Positions 13,398 to 22,409 are shown, numbered from the stretch's first letter. The stretch: DNA of 64,000 nt from Leptospira ainlahdjerensis (GCF_016919175.1 NZ_JAFFPU010000029.1:1-64000), one strand, 5' to 3'. Notes: generated by a model not told the origin, from the sequence alone. A program made the numbers and translations.

Positions 13398-13808
13398 ATG
13401 AATGGAATTTGGGATCCAAAAAAATTAAACGTTAACTGCAACGGACGCGACGTATCCGGGATGAGTCAAGCGGACGGGTTCTTTAAAATCGAACCTGTAA
13501 CAAAAGAATACATCCTGTCTCAAGTCGGCATCAAAGGAGATTGGAACATCTCCGAGGTGTATGACGGAAGGGTGAAACTGACTATCACACTTCTTGGAGA
13601 TTCTCCGGAGAATGAATTCTTTTACGCGATGGGAGAGGGAAGACTTCCTTGTGTGTTCACGGTTAAGGATAAGAGCGACGGTGGAATGCTTGGTTTCTCC
13701 GCTCAGGGTAGAGTTTGGGAAAGGCCGAACATTGAAAAAGGAAAAGAATACAAAGACCGTGCATGGGTCTTTCTTCTTCCCGATTACAAAGGAGTTCTCA
13801 CAGCATGA
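13398..13808 (+). CDS. Tail tube protein (DUF3277-like)
   Basis: A 136-aa protein. ATG 13398 is chosen because AAGGAG precedes it by 7 nt and it directly follows the sheath stop. The sequence (MNGIWDPKKLNVNCNGRDVSG ... KIEPVTKEYILSQVGIKGDW) fits the DUF3277 family of phage structural proteins, which act as the inner tube of contractile tails and have a beta-barrel of about 15 kDa. The size matches. The stop overlaps the next start (ATGA 13805-13808), so tube and chaperone are coupled. Confidence 0.82.
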   Translation: MNGIWDPKKLNVNCNGRDVSGMSQADGFFKIEPVTKEYILSQVGIKGDWNISEVYDGRVKLTITLLGDSPENEFFYAMGEGRLPCVFTVKDKSDGGMLGFSAQGRVWERPNIEKGKEYKDRAWVFLLPDYKGVLTA

Positions 13809-14194
13809 CAAACGAAAATACAGAAATCGAATCTGCGAATAAAGAGCGTGTATCGGCTAAACGTTCGGCAGTTGGATCCGACACCTCTTCGTCTCCGAGC
13901 GAACCTATTTTGGAGACAGTGGATGACGACGCAAGAGTCGCGCAGATTCATTTCGTGGACGGACGGAAGTACAAACTTCAACATCCGGGGAATCGTAAGG
14001 CTCTTCGTTGGAGACAAGAGTCGATTTCCCTAACGGAAGGACTCAACCAAGACAAACTTCTAGATAAGTTCTTTAAGTTTTGTGTGAAAGGAGTCGGTCA
14101 TAGTTTCGAACCTACGTTAGACACGATTGAACCGAATCACGTGGAGGTGTGGCTTCAGATAGCGAACCGATTTCTTAAGTGGGAGTTGGAATAG
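13805..14194 (+). CDS. Tail assembly chaperone, first part
   Basis: A 129-aa protein. ATG 13805 overlaps the tube stop. The first 45 residues are polar and probably disordered; the rest (RVAQIHFVDGRKYKLQHPGNRKALRWRQE, LLDKFFKFCVKGVGHSF, VEVWLQIANRFLKWELE) resembles the gpG/gp41-type tail assembly chaperones found between tube and tape-measure genes. In many phages this gene is extended by programmed frameshifting. Here a second frame (+1/-2 relative) is open from 14163, inside this gene's end, through to 14456. Whether it is used is not shown by sequence. Confidence 0.65.
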   Translation: MTNENTEIESANKERVSAKRSAVGSDTSSSPSEPILETVDDDARVAQIHFVDGRKYKLQHPGNRKALRWRQESISLTEGLNQDKLLDKFFKFCVKGVGHSFEPTLDTIEPNHVEVWLQIANRFLKWELE

Positions 14195-14237
14195 TCGATT
14201 CCCCGATTTCGGCGAGATACCCTCCGAAGAAGCATGG

Positions 14238-14456
14238 ATGAAGTGGATCGATGAGGAAGTTGAAAAGGAACTTTTTATATGGAAACCCTTCATCCTCGGC
14301 GCGGCACATTTTTCGCAGCGAGAACTCGAAAATGCGTCCGCCGTACTCTACATTAAAATGATGGAAGTAGTCGATCGGAGAAAAAAAAGAGAAGCCGAAG
14401 AAAAGACCGAAGAGTTGAAGTTTTTAGCGAAGCTGATTCGAGGGTCGGGTTTTTGA
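14238..14456 (+). CDS. Tail assembly chaperone, second part (independent or frameshift product)
   Basis: From ATG 14238 this encodes 72 aa (MKWIDEEVEKELFIWKP ... LKFLAKLIRGSGF), helical and highly charged, with RRKKREAEEKTEE near the end. GAAGAAG a few bases before the ATG could be a ribosome binding site. The same frame has no stop back to 14163, so a +1 or -2 shift near the end of the upstream chaperone would join both into one protein of about 220 aa. The arrangement of a short chaperone, an overlapping second frame and then the tape measure is the classic gpG-gpGT layout. Confidence 0.6.
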   Translation: MKWIDEEVEKELFIWKPFILGAAHFSQRELENASAVLYIKMMEVVDRRKKREAEEKTEELKFLAKLIRGSGF

Positions 14457-14498
14457 GAATTTAATTAGAATAAGGTAAGGTTTGGAAATAGAGAGACT

Positions 14499-16256
14499 AT
14501 GGCATCAAAAGAATTGAACACAACGATCAAATTGGATCTAAATCCTGCCGATCCTTTTTTGGAAGTTCGAAAAGAGTTAGAGGAACTTCAGTTTCTACTC
14601 GAAAACTTTTCGGACTTCACTTTTATTTTCTCCAAATCCGGGATGAGAGCATTTCAGAATTTTGGAGGCGCGATTCAGGAAACTTTTAAGGATGCGCCTG
14701 TATTGACTCGATTCTCAAGTAAGATCGGTTTAACCGAGAATGCGATTCGGAGTTTGTATTCTAATACGAGGGGAAATGTCGAATTGGAGAAAGGATTCTC
14801 CAATCTTGCAAGGACTTCCGGATTGTCCGAAAAGGAAGTCTCGAAGTTGAACTTTCAACTCGGAATTTCAACTCGAGTTTCGACTTTTCTTTCCTCCGCA
14901 TTTAAATCAATGGCTACGATCGGGTTAGCCGTGTTTCGATCATTTGTCGGTTCTGCATTCGAAGTGGGTATCGCATTAGAGAAACAGAATACAACGTTGA
15001 AAAATATTTCCGGTTCCGAGTATCCAAAACTCAAATCGTCTATCGATGCAACTCTGAAAAGTTCGAAAGGACTTGTAAGCGAGGGAGATCTTCTAAAGTT
15101 CGCGAACGATGCTATCAAATCTGGAAATTCGATCGCTTTTATTTCCGAGAATATGGCCGGACTTCAACAAGTCGCAGCCCTAACTTCGACAGATATGTCG
15201 ACTACGATGAACCAAGCTATGTCTTCGATCAAAGACGGTTCGTTGGATTTTTTTACTCATAACGGGAAACTATTCGAAGCTTACGCCGAGGATTTTGAAA
15301 ATATCAATCGCTCCGGTTTGTCCGACGCGGCTAAGCGGATAGAAAGAGAAAAGCTCATCGGAACCGCACTTCAAAACAATACCGCATTACAAGGCGCGTA
15401 TGATTCCCAGCTTAAAACATTCTCGGCTACGATAGAGCGCGTTGATAAGCTCGTTACCATCCTAAAAGAAACTTTCGGAAATCTGATCTTAAACGCATTG
15501 GAACCGTTCTTAAGCGTATTCATCAATATATTCGATTACTTCACCGTCGGCGAAAACGCGATGAATCGAGTAAAAAGCGCGATGGTAATACTCGGAAGCG
15601 TTATCGTCGGAGCGTTAGTTGCTATAGCTTTGGCTTCGGGAGTGACTCTTTCTTCGCTGCTTGGGATGGCGGTCTCAGCGATTCCCGCTTTGTTTTCGAT
15701 GGCGGCGGCGGGATGGGCGGCGATTGCCCCTTGGATTCCGTTTATCGCAATTGGGATCGCAGTAGCTGCGGTCATTGCCGGAATCATTCTTCTCGTTCAA
15801 GATCTTCTTACTTGGATGGAAGGGGGAAGTTCCATCATCGGTAAATTTTTGGGCGAATCCAAAGAGGCCGCCGGGACGGGGGCTGATATAAAACAGACGC
15901 AGCTCGGGAATACCGCAGTGGCTGGGGGAAAGAGCGGTGCAAACGCTCTTGCGAATCTAAAAGGAGATCACAAATCCTTTCTGACCGCAATGACCCCCGG
16001 CTCGTCCTTAGGCATTAATAGTTTAAATAATTCTAATGGAGTTTCCAATTCGATGTCGGGATCCTCTTTGTTCCCGAGCCATTCGGGTTCAAATTCTCGA
16101 AACGGAAGTATCGTCGTGAATATATCGGAAGTTAATTTAGGTTCTGGTTCATCCAAAGAAGAAGCTCAATCCTTTGCGAAGTATTTGGAAAAAGAATTGG
16201 AAAAGGTCGCTCTAAAAATCGGACTCGGATCCGGTTTGTCTCCGGAGGCAATTTAA
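14499..16256 (+). CDS. Tail tape-measure protein
   Basis: A 585-aa protein. The N-terminal half is helical and coiled (LEVRKELEELQFLLENF; ISENMAGLQQVAALTSTDMS; LKTFSATIERVDKLVTILKETFGNLI). Residues about 365-450 are a long hydrophobic, alanine-rich stretch (VIVGALVAIALASGVTL; PWIPFIAIGIAVAAVIAGIIL) typical of tape measures. The C-terminal 100 residues are Ser/Gly/Asn-rich and end in a short beta-helix segment. Tape-measure length sets tail length; at about 1.5 angstrom per residue this would suggest a tail near 85-90 nm, a rule-of-thumb inference. Its stop overlaps the next start (TAATG). Confidence 0.85.
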   Translation: MASKELNTTIKLDLNPADPFLEVRKELEELQFLLENFSDFTFIFSKSGMRAFQNFGGAIQETFKDAPVLTRFSSKIGLTENAIRSLYSNTRGNVELEKGFSNLARTSGLSEKEVSKLNFQLGISTRVSTFLSSAFKSMATIGLAVFRSFVGSAFEVGIALEKQNTTLKNISGSEYPKLKSSIDATLKSSKGLVSEGDLLKFANDAIKSGNSIAFISENMAGLQQVAALTSTDMSTTMNQAMSSIKDGSLDFFTHNGKLFEAYAEDFENINRSGLSDAAKRIEREKLIGTALQNNTALQGAYDSQLKTFSATIERVDKLVTILKETFGNLILNALEPFLSVFINIFDYFTVGENAMNRVKSAMVILGSVIVGALVAIALASGVTLSSLLGMAVSAIPALFSMAAAGWAAIAPWIPFIAIGIAVAAVIAGIILLVQDLLTWMEGGSSIIGKFLGESKEAAGTGADIKQTQLGNTAVAGGKSGANALANLKGDHKSFLTAMTPGSSLGINSLNNSNGVSNSMSGSSLFPSHSGSNSRNGSIVVNISEVNLGSGSSKEEAQSFAKYLEKELEKVALKIGLGSGLSPEAI

Positions 16257-16894
16257 TGGGAATTTTAACGGGAAGGGATCGGATCGCGCTAACGGACGGA
16301 GATGATGAAGTCGAGTTGAACGTTTCACTCGACGTTCAATACACATATCCGGCCGAAGTAACACAGCATACTGTAGAAAAAAAAGCAAGAATGACTTCGA
16401 TAACGGATCACGTAATACCGGGGAAAAGAGGAATCGAATTGAACGCAATTTTATCCTCTTCGGTTTCTGCGCTTTCTCTGACGAATACGACGGTGGATAA
16501 AAAGTTAGAAACTCTCGTCCGCTGGCAATCGGATGGAACGTTAGTCACTCTTTTGGGATACGGAACCGGAGGAATCATCGGGCGCATTCTATCCATGCTT
16601 CCTTCCTTCTTTCGATTTGTAGAACCTAGCGACCCTGACAACAGATATCTTGGCAAGTCCACGGATGAAATTCCAAACTTACTTCTGGGAGACGTTTCGA
16701 TTCAAGAAACTAAAGAAAACGGTGACAATGTTTCGGTAGGCATTTCCTTGTTTCCGGTTATGATAGCGGAGGCGAAAACCAGAGAGCTAAAAAGTTCAAA
16801 ATCTGCCGGTAAAAAAAATCCGCAAAAACAAACAAAAGCCGGGAGTCCGCCTCCCGCAAAATCGACGAGTTGGCTGGGGGCCATGTTTCAATGA
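16256..16894 (+). CDS. Baseplate protein, Dit/gp53-like
   Basis: A 212-aa protein that fits the Dit-like N-terminal phage baseplate domain: ELNVSLDVQYTYPAEVTQHTVEKKARMTSITDHVIPGKRGIELNA reads as a short beta barrel. After it come a hydrophobic loop (GGIIGRILSMLPSFFRF) and a basic, Pro/Lys-rich tail (KKNPQKQTKAGSPPPAK). These proteins form the ring linking the tube to the hub. The position directly after the tape measure is the usual one. Start and stop overlap both neighbours. Confidence 0.7.
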   Translation: MGILTGRDRIALTDGDDEVELNVSLDVQYTYPAEVTQHTVEKKARMTSITDHVIPGKRGIELNAILSSSVSALSLTNTTVDKKLETLVRWQSDGTLVTLLGYGTGGIIGRILSMLPSFFRFVEPSDPDNRYLGKSTDEIPNLLLGDVSIQETKENGDNVSVGISLFPVMIAEAKTRELKSSKSAGKKNPQKQTKAGSPPPAKSTSWLGAMFQ

Positions 16895-17229
16895 ATGAGT
16901 TTAGCTATCTACCGGTTGATCCGAATGTATTCCCGATTCGTTATACCTATCCGATCGGCGATAACGAATACGAGTTCGAGTTTGCCCAAAACAAACTCGA
17001 AGATTTTATCACGGTTGTAGTTCGAGATCAGGAAGATCGAATTCTTTTTTCCTCTCGTTTAATCTACGGTGTTCCATTGAACCATATCGTCGTGGACGGT
17101 TTTCCGATTACGATTCGGATTACACCGTTTGATTTGAACGACTACTACAAGGACGAGTTTGTCGATATTCTCGTGAACGTCCGAACATTCGGCAACCAAG
17201 TAAAACTCTATTTAGGAGGGGAAATATGA
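16891..17229 (+). CDS. Small tail/baseplate structural protein
   Basis: A 112-aa protein. The ATG at 16891 overlaps the preceding stop (ATGA), which makes a further-upstream TTG start unlikely. The sequence is acidic and beta-rich (YEFEFAQNKLEDFITVVVRDQEDRILFSSRLIYG; PFDLNDYYKDEFVDILVNVRTF). Similar small proteins of about 110 aa lie between Dit-like and hub genes in related contractile phages. I cannot name the family with certainty; the baseplate role comes from its place. Confidence 0.6.
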   Translation: MNEFSYLPVDPNVFPIRYTYPIGDNEYEFEFAQNKLEDFITVVVRDQEDRILFSSRLIYGVPLNHIVVDGFPITIRITPFDLNDYYKDEFVDILVNVRTFGNQVKLYLGGEI

Positions 17230-18044
17230 TAGGAAATTCTAAACTATTCGGCAGGGTCGCATCACTGGAAATTCTTCCAAAGTCCGGTTTAAGTAAGGAA
17301 TTCAAATATCCTCCTTTCCACATCGAGTTTGAAACCGAATTGGATAAACTGAATCTTACTCAGGTTACGCTATATAACGTGAATGATGACAGTATGCAGT
17401 TGATAGGCGCTAAATCGAAAGGAAAAGGATTCCAATATCCCACGGCATTTTTGAGCGCCGGTTACAAGGATGAAAACGGACTCGTCGTCTCAGGAGAGGT
17501 TATCGATCCCAAGTTTAAACAGGACGGTACCAATAAAAAACTCGAGTTTAAGATCAGTGGAAATGTCGGCTCGTGGTCCGGATTTTATATTATGAAAACT
17601 TATTCTAATCTTCCCGCTCAGACAGTTATATTAGATATTTTGAAACAAGGTAATATCAAAGCGGGAAAAATCACTCTTGGAGAAAATAAAACGATCAGTT
17701 TTAGCGCCAATACGTCTCTCGGAGATTGTATTTCAAGATTCTGTAATTTGACAAAATCTCAATTTTGGTTCCAAGACGGTTTTTTCCATTTAGATAAACG
17801 GGATCCTGCAAAAAAGAACAGCGTCATTTTTTTGGACTATTCTTCCGGATTGATAGGAGTTCCTGAAAAAGGGCAGAATACCTGGAAGGTTACGAGTCTT
17901 TTTAGGCATAAGTTTAAGAAAAATCTTGTCGTAACCGTAAAAGGAGGGGGACTCGATTCTGATTGTCGAATTGTTGCCGGTAAACATAAATTTTCAACCT
18001 TTGATTCTTCCTGTTATTCCGAATTGGAGGTGTTGCCTATATGA
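17226..18044 (+). CDS. Baseplate hub protein (gp27/gpD-like)
   Basis: A 272-aa protein. GAGGGG lies upstream and the ATGA overlap couples it to the previous gene. The N-terminal half looks like tube-like beta domains (FHIEFETELDKLNLTQVTLYNV; VSGEVIDPKFKQ; KLEFKISGNVG); the second half (TVILDILKQGNIKAG; SLGDCISRFCNLTKSQFWFQDG) resembles the hub domain that cradles the spike. Hub proteins adapt sixfold tube symmetry to threefold spike symmetry. The adjacent gp138/gpV-like spike gene agrees with the assignment. Similarity is structural and positional, not a strict motif. Confidence 0.65.
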   Translation: MIGNSKLFGRVASLEILPKSGLSKEFKYPPFHIEFETELDKLNLTQVTLYNVNDDSMQLIGAKSKGKGFQYPTAFLSAGYKDENGLVVSGEVIDPKFKQDGTNKKLEFKISGNVGSWSGFYIMKTYSNLPAQTVILDILKQGNIKAGKITLGENKTISFSANTSLGDCISRFCNLTKSQFWFQDGFFHLDKRDPAKKNSVIFLDYSSGLIGVPEKGQNTWKVTSLFRHKFKKNLVVTVKGGGLDSDCRIVAGKHKFSTFDSSCYSELEVLPI

Positions 18045-18724
18045 AACTCGACGAAGCGGTCTTAGGAGCGATTCAAAATAACTTGTCTAAGGTTCAGGTC
18101 GGTCTTCCCGGAATTATTGAATCCTTTAATCCAAGAGAGATGACGGCTAACGTTAAAATTCCTTTTAAAAAAAAGGACGGTGCAGGAGAAGAAAGGCCGT
18201 TTCCAGTTTTATCCGGTATTCGGGTTGGAACTCTTTGGGCCGGCGACTTCTTTATCAAACCCGAATACAAACGCGGAGATAAGGTTTGGGTTTCTTTTTC
18301 CACACACGATATTTCCGGTGCAATTCGCGGTGCGGATTCGCTCGCATCCGATTCCCTTTTTGATCTTCAGAGCGCTTGTGTGGTTACGGGATTTAAAGGA
18401 AACGGAGATACGCCTGCGCTCGCTGCAAATCAACCGGGTCTTTTGATCGGACACAAGGAAGGGAAATCTTTGATACAGCTAAACGGCGATACGATTAAAA
18501 TCCAAGGAGGTATGATCGATCTTTCCGAATATGCGGTGTTAGGCGAAACATTGGTCAATTTTATCAAATCTCTGATCGACGTTTTTGTGAATAATTCTTC
18601 GGTATTTACGACAAATACGGCGCCAGGCACTCCGGCGGGTTTGGCTTCTTCAGTCGTCTCGCAGTTGAATCTTAGGAAAGCAGAGGTTGAACAAATTTTG
18701 TCAGGTAAGGTTAAAATAGGATGA
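18041..18724 (+). CDS. Baseplate spike protein (Gp138 N-terminal/gpV-like)
   Basis: A 227-aa protein. Residues about 20-115 are an OB-like domain (GLPGIIESFNPREMTANVKIPFKKK; PFPVLSGIRVGTLWAGDFFIKPEYKRGDKVWVSFS) of the Gp138 N-terminal type, which trimerises to form the base of the cell-puncturing spike. A short repetitive region (GHKEGKSLIQLNGDTIKIQGG) fits a thin beta-helix stalk, and the C-terminus is helical. No metal-binding HxH tip or lysozyme domain is seen, so the spike looks short. It lies between hub and wedge genes, with ATGA overlaps on both sides. Confidence 0.75.
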   Translation: MKLDEAVLGAIQNNLSKVQVGLPGIIESFNPREMTANVKIPFKKKDGAGEERPFPVLSGIRVGTLWAGDFFIKPEYKRGDKVWVSFSTHDISGAIRGADSLASDSLFDLQSACVVTGFKGNGDTPALAANQPGLLIGHKEGKSLIQLNGDTIKIQGGMIDLSEYAVLGETLVNFIKSLIDVFVNNSSVFTTNTAPGTPAGLASSVVSQLNLRKAEVEQILSGKVKIG

Positions 18725-19065
18725 AAGGATTAAAGATTGAAAAAGGGGATGTAGTTCGTATTAACGGAAAGCCGGTCGTTATTCAAGATTTGGAATGTTA
18801 TTCCCAAAGGATCAAACATTCGATCAGGCTCTCGCTTTCCGAATCCGTTTACGAACCTTTTACCGGAATCGATTGGCAAACCGTCTTTTCCTCGAAAATT
18901 CCCAGAGAAAGAATCCTGATCGAAATAAAAAAAATCATCCAAAAGGATTCGGAAACCGTATCGGTGAATAACATCGAATTGTTGGAAAACGATTCGAACA
19001 AAAGAATTATGAATATTCGATTTATTGCAACTACTATCTACGGAATTATTGCGGAGGAACTATAA
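18721..19065 (+). CDS. Baseplate wedge protein (gp25-like)
   Basis: A 114-aa protein. The N-terminus (GLKIEKGDVVRINGKPVVIQDLECYSQRIKHSIRLSLSE) and central PFTGIDWQTVF, followed by IKKIIQKDSETVSVNNIELLENDS, fit the gp25/W family of wedge proteins that nucleate sheath assembly. The typical gp25 order (short strand, PFxxGxGw, helix, two strands) can be followed. It sits immediately before the gpJ-like gene, the standard wedge pairing. ATGA and TAATG overlaps link it to both neighbours. Confidence 0.7.
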   Translation: MKGLKIEKGDVVRINGKPVVIQDLECYSQRIKHSIRLSLSESVYEPFTGIDWQTVFSSKIPRERILIEIKKIIQKDSETVSVNNIELLENDSNKRIMNIRFIATTIYGIIAEEL

Positions 19066-20279
19066 TGTCTGGCGTTACTGAACAAGGCTTTATTCGAAAA
19101 ACCAGGGATGAGATCATAGCCGAACTGGAAGAAAATTATAAAACACGTCTTGGGAACGATATCGATCTTTCGATCGTGAGCGAGGATGGAATTCGAATGA
19201 GAATTCTCGCCGATGAACTCGATAAAATTCACCAACTTGCCGAAGCGGTCTTTTACTCCAATTTCGCGCATACGGCAACCGGTGTTTCCCTGGATCGGGT
19301 TTTGAATCCGCTCGGTTCCGAGCGTCAGCCGGCCAAACGTTCTATTGTCGCTCTTGCGTTTTCAGGACTTGAAGGTGCGTTGATCCCAGCCGGAGTGATT
19401 TGTCAGACTGGTTCTGGTATTCTGTTTATTACGATCGAATCCGGCGTCATCGCCGGTGGGACAACTCTTGTCAATGCACAAGCCGTGGAAATCGACTACG
19501 GTGTGTCGGGTAACGTTTTGGCAAATACGATCGATACGATCAACACGCCGGTTTCCGGAGTGGATTCCGTAACCAATCCGGAACCGGCTCGTGGCGGAAG
19601 ATCGATCGAAACAGATTATGAATTTCTAAATCGTTTTATACAAGAAGGCGTAAACGGAGGCTCTTCGGCGGCCAATGTTCAAGGTGCGCTGAATAACTTG
19701 GAATCCATTCTGAACGCGGTCGTTTATGAGAACGTATCCGATTTTATGGACGAGGACGGAAGGCCGCCTCATTCGATGGAGGCTGTGATTGAAGGAGGTA
19801 GCCCGGAGGAAATCGGAGATCTCTTCTTAAAAAATTGGCCCGGTGGTATTGAAGCTTTCGGCGCTGAGATGACGACCGTCTTGGACAATAAAGGCGTAGC
19901 AAGGACTTATTACTTCAATCGCCCCGAGGATGTTTTAGTTTATGTTAATCTCGATATCGTAAAAGATTTGGGACTTTGGGTTCCCGGTTCCGAGTCGATA
20001 GTCAAAACGAATTGTATAAAAGTAATCGGCGGGGTGGACACGATCGGCGCAATTTCAACGGCATTCAAAGGAGATGGAACTGGGGCTGATGTTTTCGCGT
20101 GGAAGTTGATCGCAGCACAAAGCGGTTTGAGCGAATATGATTCCGTGAAAGTTCTCGGTATCAAATCGATGAACGCGAAGGTCGGATTTTCTTATCCTGC
20201 TTTGTTGGACACGTTGGTTATCAGTAGCAGGCAACGTGCCAAGTTGGTAACGGCTAACATTCAGGTGAATTTTGTATGA
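19065..20279 (+). CDS. Baseplate J family protein (gpJ/gp6-like)
   Basis: A 404-aa protein. It opens with TEQGFIRKTRDEIIAELEENYK and has NFAHTATGVSLDRVL, GEx-type barrels (LIPAGVICQTGSGILFITIESGVI), GVDSVTNPEPARGGRSIETDYEF and LNRFIQEG, the conserved order of baseplate_J proteins. These form the inner baseplate ring that opens at contraction. This is one of the most clearly recognisable genes of the cluster. It overlaps both neighbours. Confidence 0.88.
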   Translation: MSGVTEQGFIRKTRDEIIAELEENYKTRLGNDIDLSIVSEDGIRMRILADELDKIHQLAEAVFYSNFAHTATGVSLDRVLNPLGSERQPAKRSIVALAFSGLEGALIPAGVICQTGSGILFITIESGVIAGGTTLVNAQAVEIDYGVSGNVLANTIDTINTPVSGVDSVTNPEPARGGRSIETDYEFLNRFIQEGVNGGSSAANVQGALNNLESILNAVVYENVSDFMDEDGRPPHSMEAVIEGGSPEEIGDLFLKNWPGGIEAFGAEMTTVLDNKGVARTYYFNRPEDVLVYVNLDIVKDLGLWVPGSESIVKTNCIKVIGGVDTIGAISTAFKGDGTGADVFAWKLIAAQSGLSEYDSVKVLGIKSMNAKVGFSYPALLDTLVISSRQRAKLVTANIQVNFV

Positions 20280-21244
20280 CACATGTGGAAGATGTCTTAA
20301 AGAAATATCCGTCTTCTCTTTTCGATCAGGGTCCTGATTCAAACATTGGCAAGAAGTGGCAGGCGGAATTGGATTTATTGAACGAGTCGTTTACGGTCTT
20401 AGAAGGGATTCGAGGAATTTCCGACTATAGAAATCAGAGCGGCGCGATTTTAGACCTTATCGGAAAGAATCTAAAACAAGCCAGAAACGGAACCGACGAT
20501 TTTAGATATCGGGTATTCCTTGCGATTGCAAGACAAAAAATAAAATCGAAAGGTGATATCTTTTCGATGAACGAAATCGGAACTCAAATCCTTGCGGGTA
20601 CGGGAACGTTATATGAAATTCGAGAGCTATGTTACGGAGGGGTTCCGATGCTCTTGGATGGAAATCTTACGTTGAATGGCGATTATCCGCTTTCAGGCAG
20701 TACAAAAAGACCGGCAACAATTCGAGTGATCTTCAATGGTCACGTAGATTCATTGATCGTGGCACCGGAATTCAATTTGGCGATTTCTCAGATCCGAGCG
20801 GGAGGAGTGCGATCGATTATCAGCTATCGATTTGAAATTTCTACGTTAGACGGTCGTTTGTATGGTTCCGCATTGCGGCCTTTGGTGATGGACGGAACTT
20901 GGGATTGGAACGGTTCGACGTTACTATCAGGGGAGAATGTCAAAATTCTCCCGTATGAAATCGCCTTTGGCTCAAGCGGTCTGGGAGAATTAAGGACTCC
21001 ACAACCGGAGGACACCGGATTACAAAACGAAGTGTTTCGAAAACTGGTCGAAATCCAAATCAATCTGGACGGCTCGAGAATTTTTAAAACCACGATTAGA
21101 CAATCCGAATTGGTCGGGTATGACGTTGATGAGATCGGATTGTTTGACGAAGAAGGGAATCTTCTTTTTCTCAAGTCGTTTCCCGCGAAGTCTAAGGACA
21201 ATTTGATTCTTTATGAATTCGTAATCCGGGAGGAGTTTTTATGA
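20276..21244 (+). CDS. Baseplate gpI/gp48-like protein with fibre-attachment C-terminus
   Basis: A 322-aa protein. Residues 1-150 (DVLKKYPSSLFDQG ... GISDYRNQSGAILDLIGKNLKQARNGTDDFRYRVFLAIARQKIKS as separate segments) match the DUF2612/gpI-like group that bridges gpJ to the fibres. The middle is beta-rich. The last 90 residues (FRKLVEIQINLDGSRIFKTTIRQSELVG; VDEIGLFDEEGNLLFLKSFP) look like the DUF3751-type head of phage tail fibres. The combination suggests a connector that carries its own fibre docking domain. It overlaps the preceding gpJ-like gene and the next small gene. Confidence 0.7.
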   Translation: MTHVEDVLKKYPSSLFDQGPDSNIGKKWQAELDLLNESFTVLEGIRGISDYRNQSGAILDLIGKNLKQARNGTDDFRYRVFLAIARQKIKSKGDIFSMNEIGTQILAGTGTLYEIRELCYGGVPMLLDGNLTLNGDYPLSGSTKRPATIRVIFNGHVDSLIVAPEFNLAISQIRAGGVRSIISYRFEISTLDGRLYGSALRPLVMDGTWDWNGSTLLSGENVKILPYEIAFGSSGLGELRTPQPEDTGLQNEVFRKLVEIQINLDGSRIFKTTIRQSELVGYDVDEIGLFDEEGNLLFLKSFPAKSKDNLILYEFVIREEFL

Positions 21245-21522
21245 TTTGGGTCTTAGCAAGAGAAACAAGCATCGAAATCGCCGGAAAGGATAAGATAAGA
21301 ATCGAGTTGGTTCCGATTGGAAATTTTCGATCGCAGAAAGGACTGTTTCAATACTGCGAGAAGAAAGGTTGGAAACGTTCGGGATCGGATATGGAAACTG
21401 AATTCATTCGAGAATTGGATATGAAACAAATGAAAAAACAGTTGAAGTCCTATTTTTCAATCGAACAGGCGTTTAAGATATATGAAAGATTTATTATATT
21501 AGAACAAGACCTAATGGGGTAA
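21241..21522 (+). CDS. Small protein before the fibre genes (93 aa), unknown
   Basis: The ATG overlaps the preceding stop (ATGA) and the next gene begins 2 nt after its stop, so it is clearly part of the operon. The protein is basic at first (LARETSIEIAGKDKIRIELVP) and helical at the end (KQMKKQLKSYFSIEQAFKIYERFIILEQD). No motif is recognised. A role in fibre attachment or assembly is plausible only from position. Confidence 0.65.
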   Translation: MIWVLARETSIEIAGKDKIRIELVPIGNFRSQKGLFQYCEKKGWKRSGSDMETEFIRELDMKQMKKQLKSYFSIEQAFKIYERFIILEQDLMG

Positions 21523-21524
21523 TT

Positions 21525-22409
21525 ATGGCTGTATTCAACTCTTCTAAAACTAGGACATGGACAAGAAATACTCCGGCGGACGGCGATCTGTTTGACGATG
21601 AGGTCGACCGTCAGTATGAGAACTTGCAGTATTTAAAGGATCGTATCGATGTCGCCGAAACGAATTTTATAAACCTGATTCTTCCGCTGGGAAGTATCAT
21701 AGAAGATAGTTTAAATTTGGCTCCGGTCGCCTACTTCAAAGAAGCGAACGCTCAGGGCATTTCTAGGACTACTTTTTCGGCTCTTTGGAATTCCGTTCGA
21801 AGAAACGTATTGGGGATTATACCTGCTACCGATCGGCTCAGCGTGAACTCGCATGGCTGCGAGGAGGGCCAGCTAATTAAATTTTCGTTCACAGGCGGCG
21901 GGGTTACGGCTCTTACGAATTATTATGTTCGAAATCCAAGTGAAAATGACTTCCAGATCTCATCCACGCCGACCGGAAGTATCCTCGATCTAACCTCTTC
22001 CCAAACGGGGGAAATGCTTGTAAACGTTGAATACGGTTTCGGCGACGGTGCGACAACGTATAACGTTCCGGATCGAAGAGGTCTGTTCTCAAGGGGAGCG
22101 GGGATACACGGAACTCGAAGCAAGGCCGCCGGCGGAAATTACGATGGCGGATCGGTAGGATTTGCAGGACAGGATCAAGTGCAAGGGCATGGTCATGAAC
22201 TTTGGGGTGAGAATGGAAGCGCCGCTGGGTCGTCAACGGTCCATTTTAATTCTCTAGCAGCTAATGTGTCTAATTTATTTTCCGGAGGAGGACCAACAGG
22301 TCAACCTGTCCGTAATCTAAACACGGATGGAGTAAACGGCGCACCGCGTATTGGGACCGAAACCACACCCGTCTTTGTAGCGGTAAGATACAAGGTGAGG
22401 GTGATCTGA
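21525..22409 (+). CDS. Tail fibre / tail-collar protein, copy 1
   Basis: A 294-aa protein with an N-terminal docking segment (MAVFNSSKTRTW, ADGDLFDDEVDRQYENLQYLKD). The collar region follows: GDGATTYNVPDRRGLFSRGAGIHGTR, GxDQVQGHGHE and a terminal ETTPVFVAVRYKVRVI, the phage tail collar family of receptor-binding tips. The paralogue at 22540-23400 shares the ends but differs in the tip (residues about 225-275). The His-rich GHGHE motif is common in collar domains that bind metal. It likely decides which surface the particle binds. Confidence 0.82.
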   Translation: MAVFNSSKTRTWTRNTPADGDLFDDEVDRQYENLQYLKDRIDVAETNFINLILPLGSIIEDSLNLAPVAYFKEANAQGISRTTFSALWNSVRRNVLGIIPATDRLSVNSHGCEEGQLIKFSFTGGGVTALTNYYVRNPSENDFQISSTPTGSILDLTSSQTGEMLVNVEYGFGDGATTYNVPDRRGLFSRGAGIHGTRSKAAGGNYDGGSVGFAGQDQVQGHGHELWGENGSAAGSSTVHFNSLAANVSNLFSGGGPTGQPVRNLNTDGVNGAPRIGTETTPVFVAVRYKVRVI

